Source: a virus
Direction: 5' to 3' (one strand)
Length of the DNA stretch: 62,022 nt
Virus record (IMG/VR): IMGVR_UViG_3300017710_000003
Coordinates: 1-62,022 of that record
The notes below the pieces were generated by a model, which made no database searches, was not told the DNA's origin, and saw only the letters and a list, made by a program, of their open reading frames with translations. Each line of letters begins with the position of its first letter. Position 1 is the first letter of the stretch. Positions 1-6,444 of this stretch are shown in pieces. The translations under genes were made by a program, and so were the position numbers.

Positions 1-46
1 GTTTCTTTAACCACTCATCAATATAATTCTTCTCACTATTAAACAT
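1..46 (-). CDS. Partial hypothetical protein, cut by window edge
   Basis: An ATG at 46 opens a frame that runs off the left edge; the visible residues start MFNSEKNYIDEWLKK. It follows the SprT-like gene by 15 bases on the same strand, as expected in this tightly packed genome. No strong ribosome binding site is visible and only 15 codons can be read, so the call rests on position and an open frame only. Confidence 0.4.
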   Translation of the reverse strand, partial: MFNSEKNYIDEWLKK

Positions 47-61
47 AATATAATAAATTTT

Positions 62-481
62 TTATAATCTTAAACCGATCTTTTGCACTTTAGGTTCAAA
101 CGACCAGAATAGGCCATTGTGAGTACCATTATCTCCTAAGTTTTGCATTTGATATAAATGTACCATTTCATGGATCAGTGTATCTAAAAAGTCTCTTTTA
201 CTTTTATATGATGGTTCCATTTCTAATTTGTAAAATCTAGTACCTTTTCTTTTCCACTCCATAGTAACCACTTGACCCATACACTTATCTCTAGTTAGGT
301 CTTTGATTAATACATCACCAAAGGCAGATAGTTTATTTCTAAATACAACTCTGTTAAACTCTTTGAAATACTTTTTAATATCTTTGTAAGTAGTAGCATA
401 TTTTTTCTTAATAGAGCATTGTCTAGTTATAGTTCTTTTAAGTTTAGCAGCACTTGACATTGTTTTATTTTTCTTCCTCAT
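62..481 (-). CDS. SprT-like zinc metalloprotease
   Basis: The C-terminal half carries the zincin motif HEMVH, with a third histidine about 13 residues downstream (in GTHNGLFW), the arrangement of SprT/Spartan-type metalloproteases. The N-terminus is strongly basic (RKKNK, KLKR, IKKKY), which could suit nucleic acid contact. In cells the family cleaves DNA-protein crosslinks; the role in phages is not settled. I place the start at 481 because AGAGGA lies 8 bases before that ATG, whereas an in-frame ATG at 502 has no ribosome site. The gene overlaps the small membrane gene upstream. Confidence 0.85.
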   Translation of the reverse strand: MRKKNKTMSSAAKLKRTITRQCSIKKKYATTYKDIKKYFKEFNRVVFRNKLSAFGDVLIKDLTRDKCMGQVVTMEWKRKGTRFYKLEMEPSYKSKRDFLDTLIHEMVHLYQMQNLGDNGTHNGLFWSFEPKVQKIGLRL

Positions 482-617
482 TCTTCTTTTTCCTCTTATC
501 ATTAATAGTTTGTATTAATAACAAAGTCAATATGGACAAAATGATTATAACTAAATCTTTTGGCACATATGTATAAAGTATATTCAAATAATAGACTATA
601 GTACTAATTACATCCAT
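465..617 (-). CDS. Small membrane protein, 50 aa
   Basis: A short frame (MDVISTIVYYLNILYTY...) fills the apparent gap between its neighbours. Its ATG overlaps the stop of the 604-930 gene, and its 3' end overlaps the SprT-like start, so it fits translational coupling. One hydrophobic segment (residues about 20-36, DLVIIILSILTLLLIQ) is followed by a charged tail (KRKKKNEEEK). This looks like a single-pass inner-membrane protein. Function unknown. Confidence 0.6.
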   Translation of the reverse strand: MDVISTIVYYLNILYTYVPKDLVIIILSILTLLLIQTINDKRKKKNEEEK

Positions 618-930
618 TAGGTGATCCTTCTAGTAATTTGCACTTATACTTTTTGTCTGCTTCAAGTCTCATATCAGCAGCGATACCTTCTAATATTGAC
701 GGAAGATATTTCTGTAATATAACCATAGACTCAATCGCAAAATTGTGAGCAAGTCTATTTAACTCACTCTCTAATAACGCATTATGATTCATGTTACCAT
801 TGATTGTCTCAACTATAACATGACCTACTACTGCGTTTGTATATTCATCAGCATTTGCTTTTGAAAAAGCATTTGCAAGAGCATATACCCAAAAATAAAA
901 TATAAAGAATATTACAATAACTTTTTTCAT
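604..930 (-). CDS. Exported hypothetical protein
   Basis: 108 residues. The N-terminus (MKKVIVIFFIFYFWVYALANAFSKANA) is a typical signal peptide with a likely cleavage after ANA near residue 27, so the mature part should be periplasmic. The mature region is mostly helical and has two cysteines near the end (KCKLLEG, NGCN) that could form a disulfide. Its start overlaps the stop of the 930-1136 gene by one base. I do not recognise the family. Confidence 0.75.
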   Translation of the reverse strand: MKKVIVIFFIFYFWVYALANAFSKANADEYTNAVVGHVIVETINGNMNHNALLESELNRLAHNFAIESMVILQKYLPSILEGIAADMRLEADKKYKCKLLEGSPNGCN

Positions 931-1136
931 TACTGCATTACCTTTAGGTCTTCTTTGGCATAGTATAAAACTTCGCCAACATTTTCATCATCAATATTAA
1001 GTAAGTTTACGTCCTCAACATCCATGATGTCTTTGATAGCAGTTTGTTCAGTGATTAAATTATCAGTATAACTTTTGACAATCTTATCAACTTTGGTTTC
1101 TGCAATATCTGTATAGTATTGTTTAACTTTACTCAT
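930..1136 (-). CDS. Small acidic hypothetical protein
   Basis: 68 residues, soluble and acidic, with no cysteine or recognisable motif (MSKVKQYYTDIAETKVDKIV...). It is the first gene after the 1187-1215 promoter and is coupled to the exported protein at 604-930 through a one-base overlap. Function unknown. Confidence 0.7.
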   Translation of the reverse strand: MSKVKQYYTDIAETKVDKIVKSYTDNLITEQTAIKDIMDVEDVNLLNIDDENVGEVLYYAKEDLKVMQ

Positions 1137-1186
1137 AACTATTTATTTCCTTTCATAATGTAAGTATTAATTGTTTTCATACTCAT

Positions 1187-1215
1187 AATATATCAGAAAT
1201 GGGTATAGTAAACAA
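1187..1215 (-). promoter_or_regulatory. Promoter, TTGTTT/TATATT class
   Basis: On the minus strand TTGTTT (1210-1215) and TATATT (1187-1192) are separated by exactly 17 bases, about 50 bases before the start at 1136. The flanks (GCTTGTTTA ... TATATTAT) match those of the promoter at 7597-7625 closely, which suggests a second promoter class distinct from the TTGACA set. Confidence 0.6.
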
Positions 1216-1265
1216 GCAAATAATGGAATAATAGTCCGTTTTTTATGTTGAATTATATAGGGAAA

Positions 1266-1318
1266 TTAGGGTGCGACATTGTGTCAAGTAGATGTTCTAC
1301 TTTTGTTCTACACCCTAA
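1266..1318. other. Branched inverted-repeat structure, possible structured RNA
   Basis: An 8-bp outer stem (1266-1273 with 1311-1318, TTAGGGTG/CACCCTAA) encloses a 4-bp hairpin (GACA 1275-1278, TGTC 1282-1285) and a perfect 7-bp hairpin (AAGTAGA 1286-1292, TCTACTT 1296-1302, loop TGT). It lies in the 211-base gap between the genes at 930-1136 and 1347-1835. It could be a 3' processing or termination element of the upstream gene, or a small RNA; the sequence does not decide which. Confidence 0.45.
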
Positions 1319-1326
1319 AGTTGTAT

Positions 1327-1346
1327 TTGTATCGAATCAGATACAA
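1327..1346 (-). terminator. Stem-loop directly after the DUF6433-like gene
   Basis: A perfect 7-bp stem (TTGTATC 1327-1333, GATACAA 1340-1346) with a 6-base loop begins immediately after the stop codon at 1347. There is no long T tract on the minus strand, so it may protect the 3' end rather than terminate transcription. Confidence 0.45.
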
Positions 1347-1835
1347 TTATTTATTTTTAGTGAAATTCTCAGTCCACCCAAACGCTTTTTTAACTAGGTC
1401 AGCCGTCAAGCCACTATAAACATTAGATAAATTTTTGTTTCTAACATTCAATAATAGTTTTGATTCTTCAGCGTGTAGACCTTCTAGCATTTGAATAAAC
1501 AAAATTTCTCGTTTTGCTTTATTGAGAACATTAGCGCCTTTTATGAAATAGTGTAGTCTTCTTGCTTCACTATGTAAGGTTGTATGTTCAGTACCAGCAG
1601 GCGCTTCATTTTCTTTGTAAGGTGGTGTACCCTCAGGTAACTCCCATACGATTTTAGGATCAAAGGCACCTTTGAGTAATTGTCTCATAGGTGTACTGTC
1701 ATTTTTTCTTAAAATGTCTAGTTTAGCAGCTTCTGTTTCTGCTTTATCTAGGTCTCTAAAAATCTCAAAAAATAAAGGTGCTGATGATGTTGCCATCGCC
1801 ATGTTGTTCAATGCACTTGTCGTTGTTGTAGCCAT
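1347..1835 (-). CDS. DUF6433-like conserved phage protein
   Basis: 162 residues. It resembles a protein family conserved in T4-like cyanophages and pelagiphages and usually annotated DUF6433; recognition is from the overall pattern (LFFEIFRDLDKAETEAAKLDIL, FDPKIVWELPEGTPPYK). The segment LHYFIKGANVLNKAKREILFIQMLEGLHAEES is the best conserved core. The function is not established; an accessory or virion role has not been shown. It has a strong ribosome site (AAGGAG) and flanking stem-loops, so it probably forms its own transcript. Confidence 0.8.
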   Translation of the reverse strand: MATTTTSALNNMAMATSSAPLFFEIFRDLDKAETEAAKLDILRKNDSTPMRQLLKGAFDPKIVWELPEGTPPYKENEAPAGTEHTTLHSEARRLHYFIKGANVLNKAKREILFIQMLEGLHAEESKLLLNVRNKNLSNVYSGLTADLVKKAFGWTENFTKNK

Positions 1836-1854
1836 AATTAATTCTCCTTATTCT

Positions 1855-1862
1855 TATTTATG
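1855..1862 (-). promoter_or_regulatory. Possible T4-type late promoter variant
   Basis: The minus strand reads CATAAATA, one base off the T4 late element TATAAATA, 20 bases before the start at 1835. It lies between a terminator-like hairpin and the gene, a sensible place for a separate late promoter. A single 8-base match in AT-rich DNA is weak evidence. Confidence 0.35.
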
Positions 1863-1873
1863 TAAGAATTAGA

Positions 1874-1893
1874 TGTGGGGTTTTCACCCCACA
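1874..1893 (-). terminator. Strong GC stem-loop with GAAA tetraloop
   Basis: Arms TGTGGGGT and ACCCCACA form an 8-bp stem (1874-1881 with 1886-1893). On the minus strand the loop is GAAA, a stable GNRA tetraloop. It sits 20 bases after the stop of the 1914-2243 gene. In this AT-rich DNA such a GC stem is conspicuous and is best read as a terminator or 3' stabiliser. Confidence 0.6.
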
Positions 1894-1913
1894 CCTTAAA
1901 TGTGTAATCTAAA

Positions 1914-2243
1914 TTACGCATTTCTGTAAGCATACGGAGTACCGTATAACTTTTTGATACCAGCAGCGATTATCGCTTTTGTTGGAACACCCATTCTGTA
2001 AGATGTACCTTTAGTAGATTTGTTAACATAGATCATGTTTCCTTCTGATCTTAATGTGTCAACAAGTGATCTAGGACTACCTAAATCAAATCTATTTCTT
2101 AAAGTCTTCCAAGATACAGACTCACCTTTTGATAAAAGGTTTAAAACTTTTTGTCTTTTAGACATAGTTTTTCTGCCTCTTTTTGATACTTTTTTTGTTT
2201 TTGATATAACTCTAGCAGAGTCACCGAATAATGATTTAAACAT
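1914..2243 (-). CDS. Basic winged-helix-like DNA-binding protein
   Basis: 109 residues, very basic. Residues about 30-80 (KRQKVLNLLSKGESVSWKTL, RFDLGSPRSLVDTLRSEG, YRMG) have the helix-turn-helix-wing pattern of proteins that set up a recognition helix before a beta wing. The N-terminus (KTKKVSKRGRKTMSKR) adds a positive patch. A role in transcription or DNA binding is inferred. It has a good ribosome site (AGGAG) and hairpins on both sides, so it is probably monocistronic. Confidence 0.7.
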   Translation of the reverse strand: MFKSLFGDSARVISKTKKVSKRGRKTMSKRQKVLNLLSKGESVSWKTLRNRFDLGSPRSLVDTLRSEGNMIYVNKSTKGTSYRMGVPTKAIIAAGIKKLYGTPYAYRNA

Positions 2244-2277
2244 TATTACTCCTATAATTGTGCCTCAATTTGATAAA

Positions 2278-2303
2278 TTATGTAGTGGCACTTTACTACA
2301 TAA
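2278..2303 (-). terminator. 9-bp stem-loop terminator candidate
   Basis: TTATGTAGT (2278-2286) pairs perfectly with ACTACATAA (2295-2303) around an 8-base loop, 17 bases after the stop of the 2320-2826 gene and 35 bases before the next start. The T tract that follows is weak. Confidence 0.5.
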
Positions 2304-2319
2304 AGTATTACCAGGTTCT

Positions 2320-2826
2320 TTAGGTAATTTTGTCACCATCATCATCTTTTTTTTGATGTTTACTAATTAACTCTTCTAACTTTTTAAGAGTCTCTGGTGG
2401 TAAATCTTTTTTCTTTATTTTACTTCTAAATAAAATATCTGAATAATTCATTTGTACATAACTTAACTTGTCTTCTTCACTCTGTTTTAGTATCTTGCCA
2501 TTAGCAGCCACACTCTGAGCAACACGGTCAACAATATTATGTAAACTATGTTTTAGGTTAAAGTCTCTATACAGACACGACTTCACACTCTCCATTATGA
2601 AAGCAAAGTCTTTTTGAAATTGAGCGTCATCTGTTGCAATAGAATTTTGCCCAAACAATATAAACAATTCATCTTGCACCTTTTCCATCAGTGTGGTTAC
2701 AAATAATCTTGCCTGTAAATCTTTTAATTCTTTTTGATGTTTAGGTGAAATCTGTTTTTTAGGTTCTTGTTTTATTTTAGGAAAGATAATTACGTTATCT
2801 TTATCGTCAATCTTATCTGTCATCAT
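2320..2826 (-). CDS. Hypothetical protein with helical core
   Basis: 168 residues with charged, lysine-rich ends (FPKIKQEPKKQ..., KKKDLPPETLKKLEELISKHQKKDDDGD). The helical middle (LFVTTLMEKVQDELFILFGQNS, SVKSCLYRDFNLKHSLHNIVDRVAQ) resembles a hypothetical protein found in T4-like marine phages. It is the last gene of a run starting with the exported proteins and glutaredoxin, and its ATG overlaps the glutaredoxin stop by one base. Function unknown. Confidence 0.7.
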   Translation of the reverse strand: MMTDKIDDKDNVIIFPKIKQEPKKQISPKHQKELKDLQARLFVTTLMEKVQDELFILFGQNSIATDDAQFQKDFAFIMESVKSCLYRDFNLKHSLHNIVDRVAQSVAANGKILKQSEEDKLSYVQMNYSDILFRSKIKKKDLPPETLKKLEELISKHQKKDDDGDKIT

Positions 2827-3089
2827 TATATCTTTTCACCTTTAAAATTAACTAGACCTTTGTCAGCAAGGTATTCTACTAACTGATTATACCCACCTAA
2901 TAATTTATCATCTACTTTAATTTGTGGCATACTTCTTACAGGTTTGCCTATGTTCTCAAACATATCGCCAACATCTTTAAAATCTTCCATCTTCTTCTCT
3001 GTGTATTCAAGGCCAACACTCTTTAATAAGTTTTTGGCCTTGGTACAGAAAGTACAATTGTTTTTTGAATAAACAACTACTTTACTCAT
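2826..3089 (-). CDS. grx: Glutaredoxin
   Basis: 87 residues, the normal size of a phage or bacterial glutaredoxin. The redox motif is C12-T-F-C15. The cis-proline loop (SMPQIKVDDKLLGGYNQLVEYL) and the GG that binds glutathione are present. It probably reduces the phage NrdA/NrdB ribonucleotide reductase encoded at 21-26 kb, as in T4 where nrdC plays this part. It overlaps the lipoprotein gene upstream by 8 bases. Confidence 0.92.
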   Translation of the reverse strand: MSKVVVYSKNNCTFCTKAKNLLKSVGLEYTEKKMEDFKDVGDMFENIGKPVRSMPQIKVDDKLLGGYNQLVEYLADKGLVNFKGEKI

Positions 3090-3708
3090 TTACTTTGTCC
3101 TCTTTAGCAATCATTTCTACTTCGTTATATTTCTTCTCAGCAAGTTTCTTTAACTCGTAAGCGTCAACAACCGTTTCGATTGCATAATCATACATCTTGT
3201 TAGCGTCACCTAGTGGTAATTTCAAACCAACCCAAGCACGATAGTAACCATTCTTCGTCATAGTTACCTCTGTTTTGAATATTTCATATCCTCTAACAGG
3301 TGTATTTTTAATTATGTTAACAAGAGTCGTTTCTACATCTGATACAACTGTTTTTGTATTAGTTTTACCTAATTCAGTTGTAAAGATTTTCGCCTTCTTG
3401 TTCATCTCACCCTTAATCATATCGGCCATTTCTGCCTTAGCGATTAGGGATGCCTTTTCTATTGCAAGTTCAAGGTCTGGAGACACTGAAGTACCTACAC
3501 CGAATATACACTTTTTATCTTTATTCTTACCGAATTTAGTAGTGCCACATTCTTTTTTCTTATTGTAGTCATTCATGTACCAGGCAGGAACTTTTGCAAC
3601 AGCCTTACCTTTTTCTTGTTTGATAGTGTATGTTTTATTTGCTGTACAATTTGCAACAAGCAAACTTAACACGCCTACAAACAATATTTTCACATACTTA
3701 TTCATCAT
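3082..3708 (-). CDS. LPP20-like outer-membrane lipoprotein
   Basis: 208 residues. The N-terminus (MMNKYVKILFVGVLSLLVANC) is a lipoprotein signal ending in a lipobox cysteine near residue 21. The mature part contains PAWYMNDY, then CIFGVGTSVSPDLELAIEKASLIAKAEMADMI, the pattern of LPP20-type lipoproteins. It should be anchored to the outer membrane, facing the periplasm. A consensus promoter at 3728-3756 lies directly upstream inside the preceding short gene, so expression is probably early and strong. Why a phage would export it is unknown; remodelling the envelope or blocking superinfection are possibilities only. Confidence 0.75.
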   Translation of the reverse strand: MMNKYVKILFVGVLSLLVANCTANKTYTIKQEKGKAVAKVPAWYMNDYNKKKECGTTKFGKNKDKKCIFGVGTSVSPDLELAIEKASLIAKAEMADMIKGEMNKKAKIFTTELGKTNTKTVVSDVETTLVNIIKNTPVRGYEIFKTEVTMTKNGYYRAWVGLKLPLGDANKMYDYAIETVVDAYELKKLAEKKYNEVEMIAKEDKVNE

Positions 3709-3850
3709 TTATTACCTTCTCCTTCATATTATACACTAACTCTCTAGTCTTGTCAACAAGCTGATACCTATCAACCGTTGTATTAAATTGTTCCCAGTTG
3801 AGAGCCAGTAAGACCCAAAGAACAATTATAGTAAATGACAATTTTATCAT
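3698..3850 (-). CDS. Small membrane protein, 50 aa
   Basis: A short frame (MIKLSFTIIVLWVLLALNWE...) fills the apparent gap. Its ATG overlaps the stop of the 3847-4398 gene (ATGA) and its end overlaps the lipoprotein start by 11 bases. Residues 4-18 form a hydrophobic segment, followed by a charged helix (RYQLVDKTRELVYNMKEK). The promoter for the next gene lies within its 3' half. Probably a single-pass membrane protein of unknown function. Confidence 0.6.
   Translation of the reverse strand: MIKLSFTIIVLWVLLALNWEQFNTTVDRYQLVDKTRELVYNMKEKVINDE
3728..3756 (-). promoter_or_regulatory. Perfect sigma70 consensus promoter
   Basis: TTGACA (3751-3756), a 17-base spacer, and TATAAT (3728-3733) on the minus strand: both hexamers match consensus exactly. 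It reads toward the lipoprotein at 3708, leaving a leader of about 14 bases. It is embedded in the coding sequence of the 50-residue upstream gene. Confidence 0.85.
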
Positions 3851-4398
3851 CTTTTCATCACCTCCCATTTACCAGTTGGATTCAAACAAACCGTACCAGG
3901 TCTCTTAAACCATGATTGTGGTCTTGCGTATTTTCTGCAATATAACGGTGCATTTGAATCTCTATAATAAAACTCTGCAAATAATTCCCAATAACCAGGT
4001 TTTCTTGCCTTTTCTAGTTCTATTTCTTTTTCTAATTCTTCAATCTTTTGACTCTTTGTAATCCCAAATTTTGTATCAGCACAATGTAATTCTTCTTTTT
4101 TAACAATCTCATCGCCTTGTTGTTTTATATTGATAGTCACAAAACACCATTGTCCGTCTGGAGTTAAAAATCTATCTTTCTCTTTACTATACAAAGTGTT
4201 ATCATCACTTAAACTAATTTTCTCTGCTGTATAGGTTTCTAAACCTGTATCTACTTTAATCACTTTTGCCTTCTTCAATTGTTTTTCATTCAGGTCGTCT
4301 CTTAATCCATCAACTTCAGCAAAAGCAACCTTTGATAATGTAATTAATATTAATGTATAGAACATCAATTGTAATATTGCAAATATAGGATACTTCAT
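3847..4398 (-). CDS. Exported protein with surface-antigen-like C-terminus
   Basis: 183 residues. A signal peptide (MKYPIFAILQLMFYTLILITLSKVAFA) is followed by a beta-rich region, a charged helix (KIEELEKEIELEKARK) and a C-terminal module with CRKY ... VCLNPTGKWEV. That ending resembles the CREY ... AC..PDG.W repeat of bacterial 17-kDa surface-antigen lipoproteins and matches the end of the neighbouring 4673-5206 product. Periplasmic location is expected. Function unknown. Confidence 0.7.
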   Translation of the reverse strand: MKYPIFAILQLMFYTLILITLSKVAFAEVDGLRDDLNEKQLKKAKVIKVDTGLETYTAEKISLSDDNTLYSKEKDRFLTPDGQWCFVTINIKQQGDEIVKKEELHCADTKFGITKSQKIEELEKEIELEKARKPGYWELFAEFYYRDSNAPLYCRKYARPQSWFKRPGTVCLNPTGKWEVMKR

Positions 4399-4673
4399 TA
4401 GTTTAGTTTCTCCTTATCTGCGTCTTCACTTGATAATAATAAAATAACATAATGTATTGCCTTCATTAAATCTTTTCTATTTTTGCCATCTTTTTTTCCG
4501 TATCTGCACAAATACTTAATTGCATTTGCCTGACAAAAATCTTTATCAATACCTAATTGTCTGAGCATATCTTGTACTTGAAACCCATCCTTTGTAGTAC
4601 TATAATGTTCGCCATAGGTTGACTTGATATACTTTTTTATTTCTTCTAATATCTTATCTTCTTTATATTTCAT
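4398..4673 (-). CDS. DUF3310 family protein
   Basis: 91 residues. The core QANAIKYLCRYGKKDGKNRKDL followed by KAIHYVILLL is the signature of DUF3310 proteins (often labelled nucleotide kinase-like or SaV-like), which are common in phages. The biochemical role is not established. It overlaps both neighbours by one base, so it is translated with two exported proteins although it has no signal sequence itself. Confidence 0.85.
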   Translation of the reverse strand: MKYKEDKILEEIKKYIKSTYGEHYSTTKDGFQVQDMLRQLGIDKDFCQANAIKYLCRYGKKDGKNRKDLMKAIHYVILLLSSEDADKEKLN

Positions 4674-5206
4674 TATTTTTGTATCTCAATTCTACCATCA
4701 GGTAACATACACGCAACACCAAAATTAGTTCTTCTTACAGGACCACTACTTGCCCATTGCATTGGCCACGATGGTGAAATATCAATAGTCGATTCATAGT
4801 CTCTACATTTGAAAGGACCTTTGTACCATGTTCTTGTTGTTTTAATAATACCTGAATTTTTAGTTTTAGGATTATACCAGTTTGTAATATTAGGTTTGTT
4901 AGGAGCACCAATTAAGTGATCTACAAAATACTTCTTATGATTGTTGAAGTCATCATTCCAGATTTGATCTGCGCCGTGAGCAGCACCTGCCATAGCACAA
5001 GCTGCAATTGCATAAGGGTCGTTTATAACCGTAGAGCAAGTTGCCCCAGCGGTTACAGCGCCAGTGGTTGCGCCACTAGAAGATACAAGAGCATCCCTAG
5101 CAGCACAATTAACTAACAACAAACAACAACTAATTATTAATAGACTTTTTTTCAATGTCTTTTTCTTTCTGTTCTTCTGCGTGTTTTTTAGCAACATACT
5201 CGTCAT
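4673..5206 (-). CDS. 17-kDa surface-antigen-like lipoprotein
   Basis: 177 residues. A lipoprotein signal (KKSLLIISCCLLLVNC) ends at a lipobox cysteine, then a Gly/Ala-rich stretch (SSGATTGAVTAGATCSTVI, AACAMAGAAHGA) recalls the glycine zipper of Rickettsia 17-kDa-antigen-like lipoproteins. The C-terminus (FKCRDYESTIDI ... FGVACMLPDGRIEIQ) matches that family's CREY...AC..PDG ending. Outer-membrane anchoring is likely. A TTG at 5155 would give a shorter, more typical signal and reduce the overlap with the upstream gene to 26 bases, so the start is uncertain. Confidence 0.75.
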   Translation of the reverse strand: MTSMLLKNTQKNRKKKTLKKSLLIISCCLLLVNCAARDALVSSSGATTGAVTAGATCSTVINDPYAIAACAMAGAAHGADQIWNDDFNNHKKYFVDHLIGAPNKPNITNWYNPKTKNSGIIKTTRTWYKGPFKCRDYESTIDISPSWPMQWASSGPVRRTNFGVACMLPDGRIEIQK

Positions 5207-5459
5207 AACTCATTCCGAAGCCAACTTTGTAAAAATGATCAAGTGGACTTGGACTAGAATACGCAAGAATTAATTTGTCAAAATTAATATCTAAACCAGA
5301 GTATTGATTTCTGTTAGATTTTTTAGCGTCTCTGTGTGATTTTAGAACAGCGAGTCTATTCGTAAATACTTCTTCTCTCGGTTCTGGTTTCTTTGATTTT
5401 GCAATATCTTTTTGTTTTGCAATCTCAAACTCTTTAAATATACTTTGTTTAGTGTTCAT
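5130..5459 (-). CDS. Charged hypothetical protein
   Basis: 109 residues, soluble, rich in Lys and Glu at both ends (KEFEIAKQKDIAKSKKPEPREE, KKHAEEQKEKDIEKK). The middle (NFDKLILAYSSPSPLDHFYKVGFGMSYDEYV) may form a small folded region. It is the first gene after the 5498-5526 promoter and has a very strong ribosome site (GGGAGG), so it probably makes abundant early product. Function unknown. Confidence 0.7.
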   Translation of the reverse strand: MNTKQSIFKEFEIAKQKDIAKSKKPEPREEVFTNRLAVLKSHRDAKKSNRNQYSGLDINFDKLILAYSSPSPLDHFYKVGFGMSYDEYVAKKHAEEQKEKDIEKKSINN

Positions 5460-5497
5460 AATATAAGACCTCCCATAGTTTTGTCATATTTGTTATT

Positions 5498-5526
5498 AGT
5501 ATATCAGTTTTAGTCAATCTTGTCAA
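5498..5526 (-). promoter_or_regulatory. Sigma70-type early promoter
   Basis: TTGACA (5521-5526), 17-base spacer, TATACT (5498-5503) on the minus strand, in the 104-base gap upstream of the gene starting at 5459. Confidence 0.8.
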
Positions 5527-5563
5527 CCCCTAAAAAAGTCAATAAAATCAACACTTCTGGCAT

Positions 5564-5770
5564 TTAACTTGTAAAATCCATGCCTGATTCTCTTATTTTT
5601 TGACATAAATCAGGTCCGTCAACAGATTTTATCACATAATAATCTTCGGTATTGTCAATTACCTTTTTGATTATATTGTTATCTTTAAACCATGTCTCTG
5701 CTCTAGCAGAAACAGGTCTAATTAAACTAGTGCCGTCATTGGCACTAGTATATACAAAGTCGCCGTTCAT
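5564..5770 (-). CDS. Small hypothetical protein
   Basis: 68 residues, soluble (MNGDFVYTSANDGTSLIRPV ... WFKDNNIIKKVIDNTEDYYVI). It may be a small alpha/beta domain. It overlaps the exported protein upstream by one base. No family recognised. Confidence 0.65.
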   Translation of the reverse strand: MNGDFVYTSANDGTSLIRPVSARAETWFKDNNIIKKVIDNTEDYYVIKSVDGPDLCQKIRESGMDFTS

Positions 5771-6027
5771 TATTTGTTACCTTTGAACAATGAAACTATG
5801 TTTTCTTTTGTTCTAATAAATTGTGCCTTACTTTCAGCCCAACCTTCTTTTTGATACTCTTTAGTTTTAACCCACTCGTTTTGTAAATGAGTAGATACTT
5901 TACTAGGTATTTCTTTTATACCCTTACCTAAGTCACTAATAGATTTCTTTTCATCTGCCATTAGATTTCCGCCTAATGTTAAGAAACAAATCATCATAGC
6001 CATTATTATCACGTATGCTCTTATCAT
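5770..6027 (-). CDS. Small exported protein
   Basis: 85 residues. The N-terminus (MIRAYVIIMAMMICFLTLGGNLMA) is a signal peptide or anchor with possible cleavage after LMA. The rest is a charged amphipathic helix (GKGIKEIPSKVSTHLQNEWVKTKEY ... FIRTKENIVSLFKG), which suggests a periplasmic helical protein. It overlaps the 6024-6308 gene by 4 bases. Function unknown. Confidence 0.65.
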   Translation of the reverse strand: MIRAYVIIMAMMICFLTLGGNLMADEKKSISDLGKGIKEIPSKVSTHLQNEWVKTKEYQKEGWAESKAQFIRTKENIVSLFKGNK

Positions 6028-6308
6028 ACTTTCCTTCCCATTGTTTTAAAATCAGCAGCGTCAACAACTTGATAATTACCTTTGTTGTAAGCGATACCGA
6101 TTGTTTTACCAGCAGGCATTTTTGCTATGGGTAAAGTTCTCTTTACACAAGCGCCTGGGATCCTATCACTCGTTGGTATAGAATTTCTTTTAAGACCATT
6201 AATATCTAACGATAAATCGGGTAATGAAAAACCCATAAGTGTCTTTTTGAAAGACGGTCTGTTTATACTTTTATATATCTCTTTATTTGATCTTTTTAAT
6301 GATTTCAT
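6024..6308 (-). CDS. Basic hypothetical protein
   Basis: 94 residues, basic, with no signal peptide. It begins KSLKRSNKEIYKSINRPSFKK and ends with a beta-rich part (GKTIGIAYNKGNYQVVDAADFKTMGRKV). No family recognised. The promoter at 6325-6353 lies directly upstream, so the gene probably starts an early transcript. Confidence 0.65.
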   Translation of the reverse strand: MKSLKRSNKEIYKSINRPSFKKTLMGFSLPDLSLDINGLKRNSIPTSDRIPGACVKRTLPIAKMPAGKTIGIAYNKGNYQVVDAADFKTMGRKV

Positions 6309-6444
6309 TTAAGTGTTTCTTTATATTATCGCATTTTTCTTTAATTTTGTCAAGCGTTATTTCAGCACTAATTGTTAGGGAAATACAATATGCTAACCCT
6401 AACATTATAAAAAGTAATAGAATCAATTGTAATGTATCACCCAT
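6283..6444 (-). CDS. Small membrane protein, 53 aa
   Basis: A short frame (MGDTLQLILLLFIMLGLAYC...) fills the gap between two longer genes. Its start overlaps the stop of the 2H-like gene by 8 bases and its end overlaps the next gene by 26. Residues 5-26 are hydrophobic and the tail is charged (LDKIKEKCDNIKKHL). A promoter lies within the 3' half, the same design as at 3698-3850. Unknown function. Confidence 0.55.
   Translation of the reverse strand: MGDTLQLILLLFIMLGLAYCISLTISAEITLDKIKEKCDNIKKHLNEIIKKIK
6325..6353 (-). promoter_or_regulatory. Sigma70-type early promoter
   Basis: TTGACA (6348-6353), 17-base spacer, GATAAT (6325-6330) on the minus strand, upstream of the gene starting at 6308 and inside the 53-residue gene. 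Confidence 0.75.

Noticed and set aside
5505-5563. 17-residue frame upstream of the 5498 promoter
   Set aside because: Too short, no ribosome site; its codons simply read through the -35 box.
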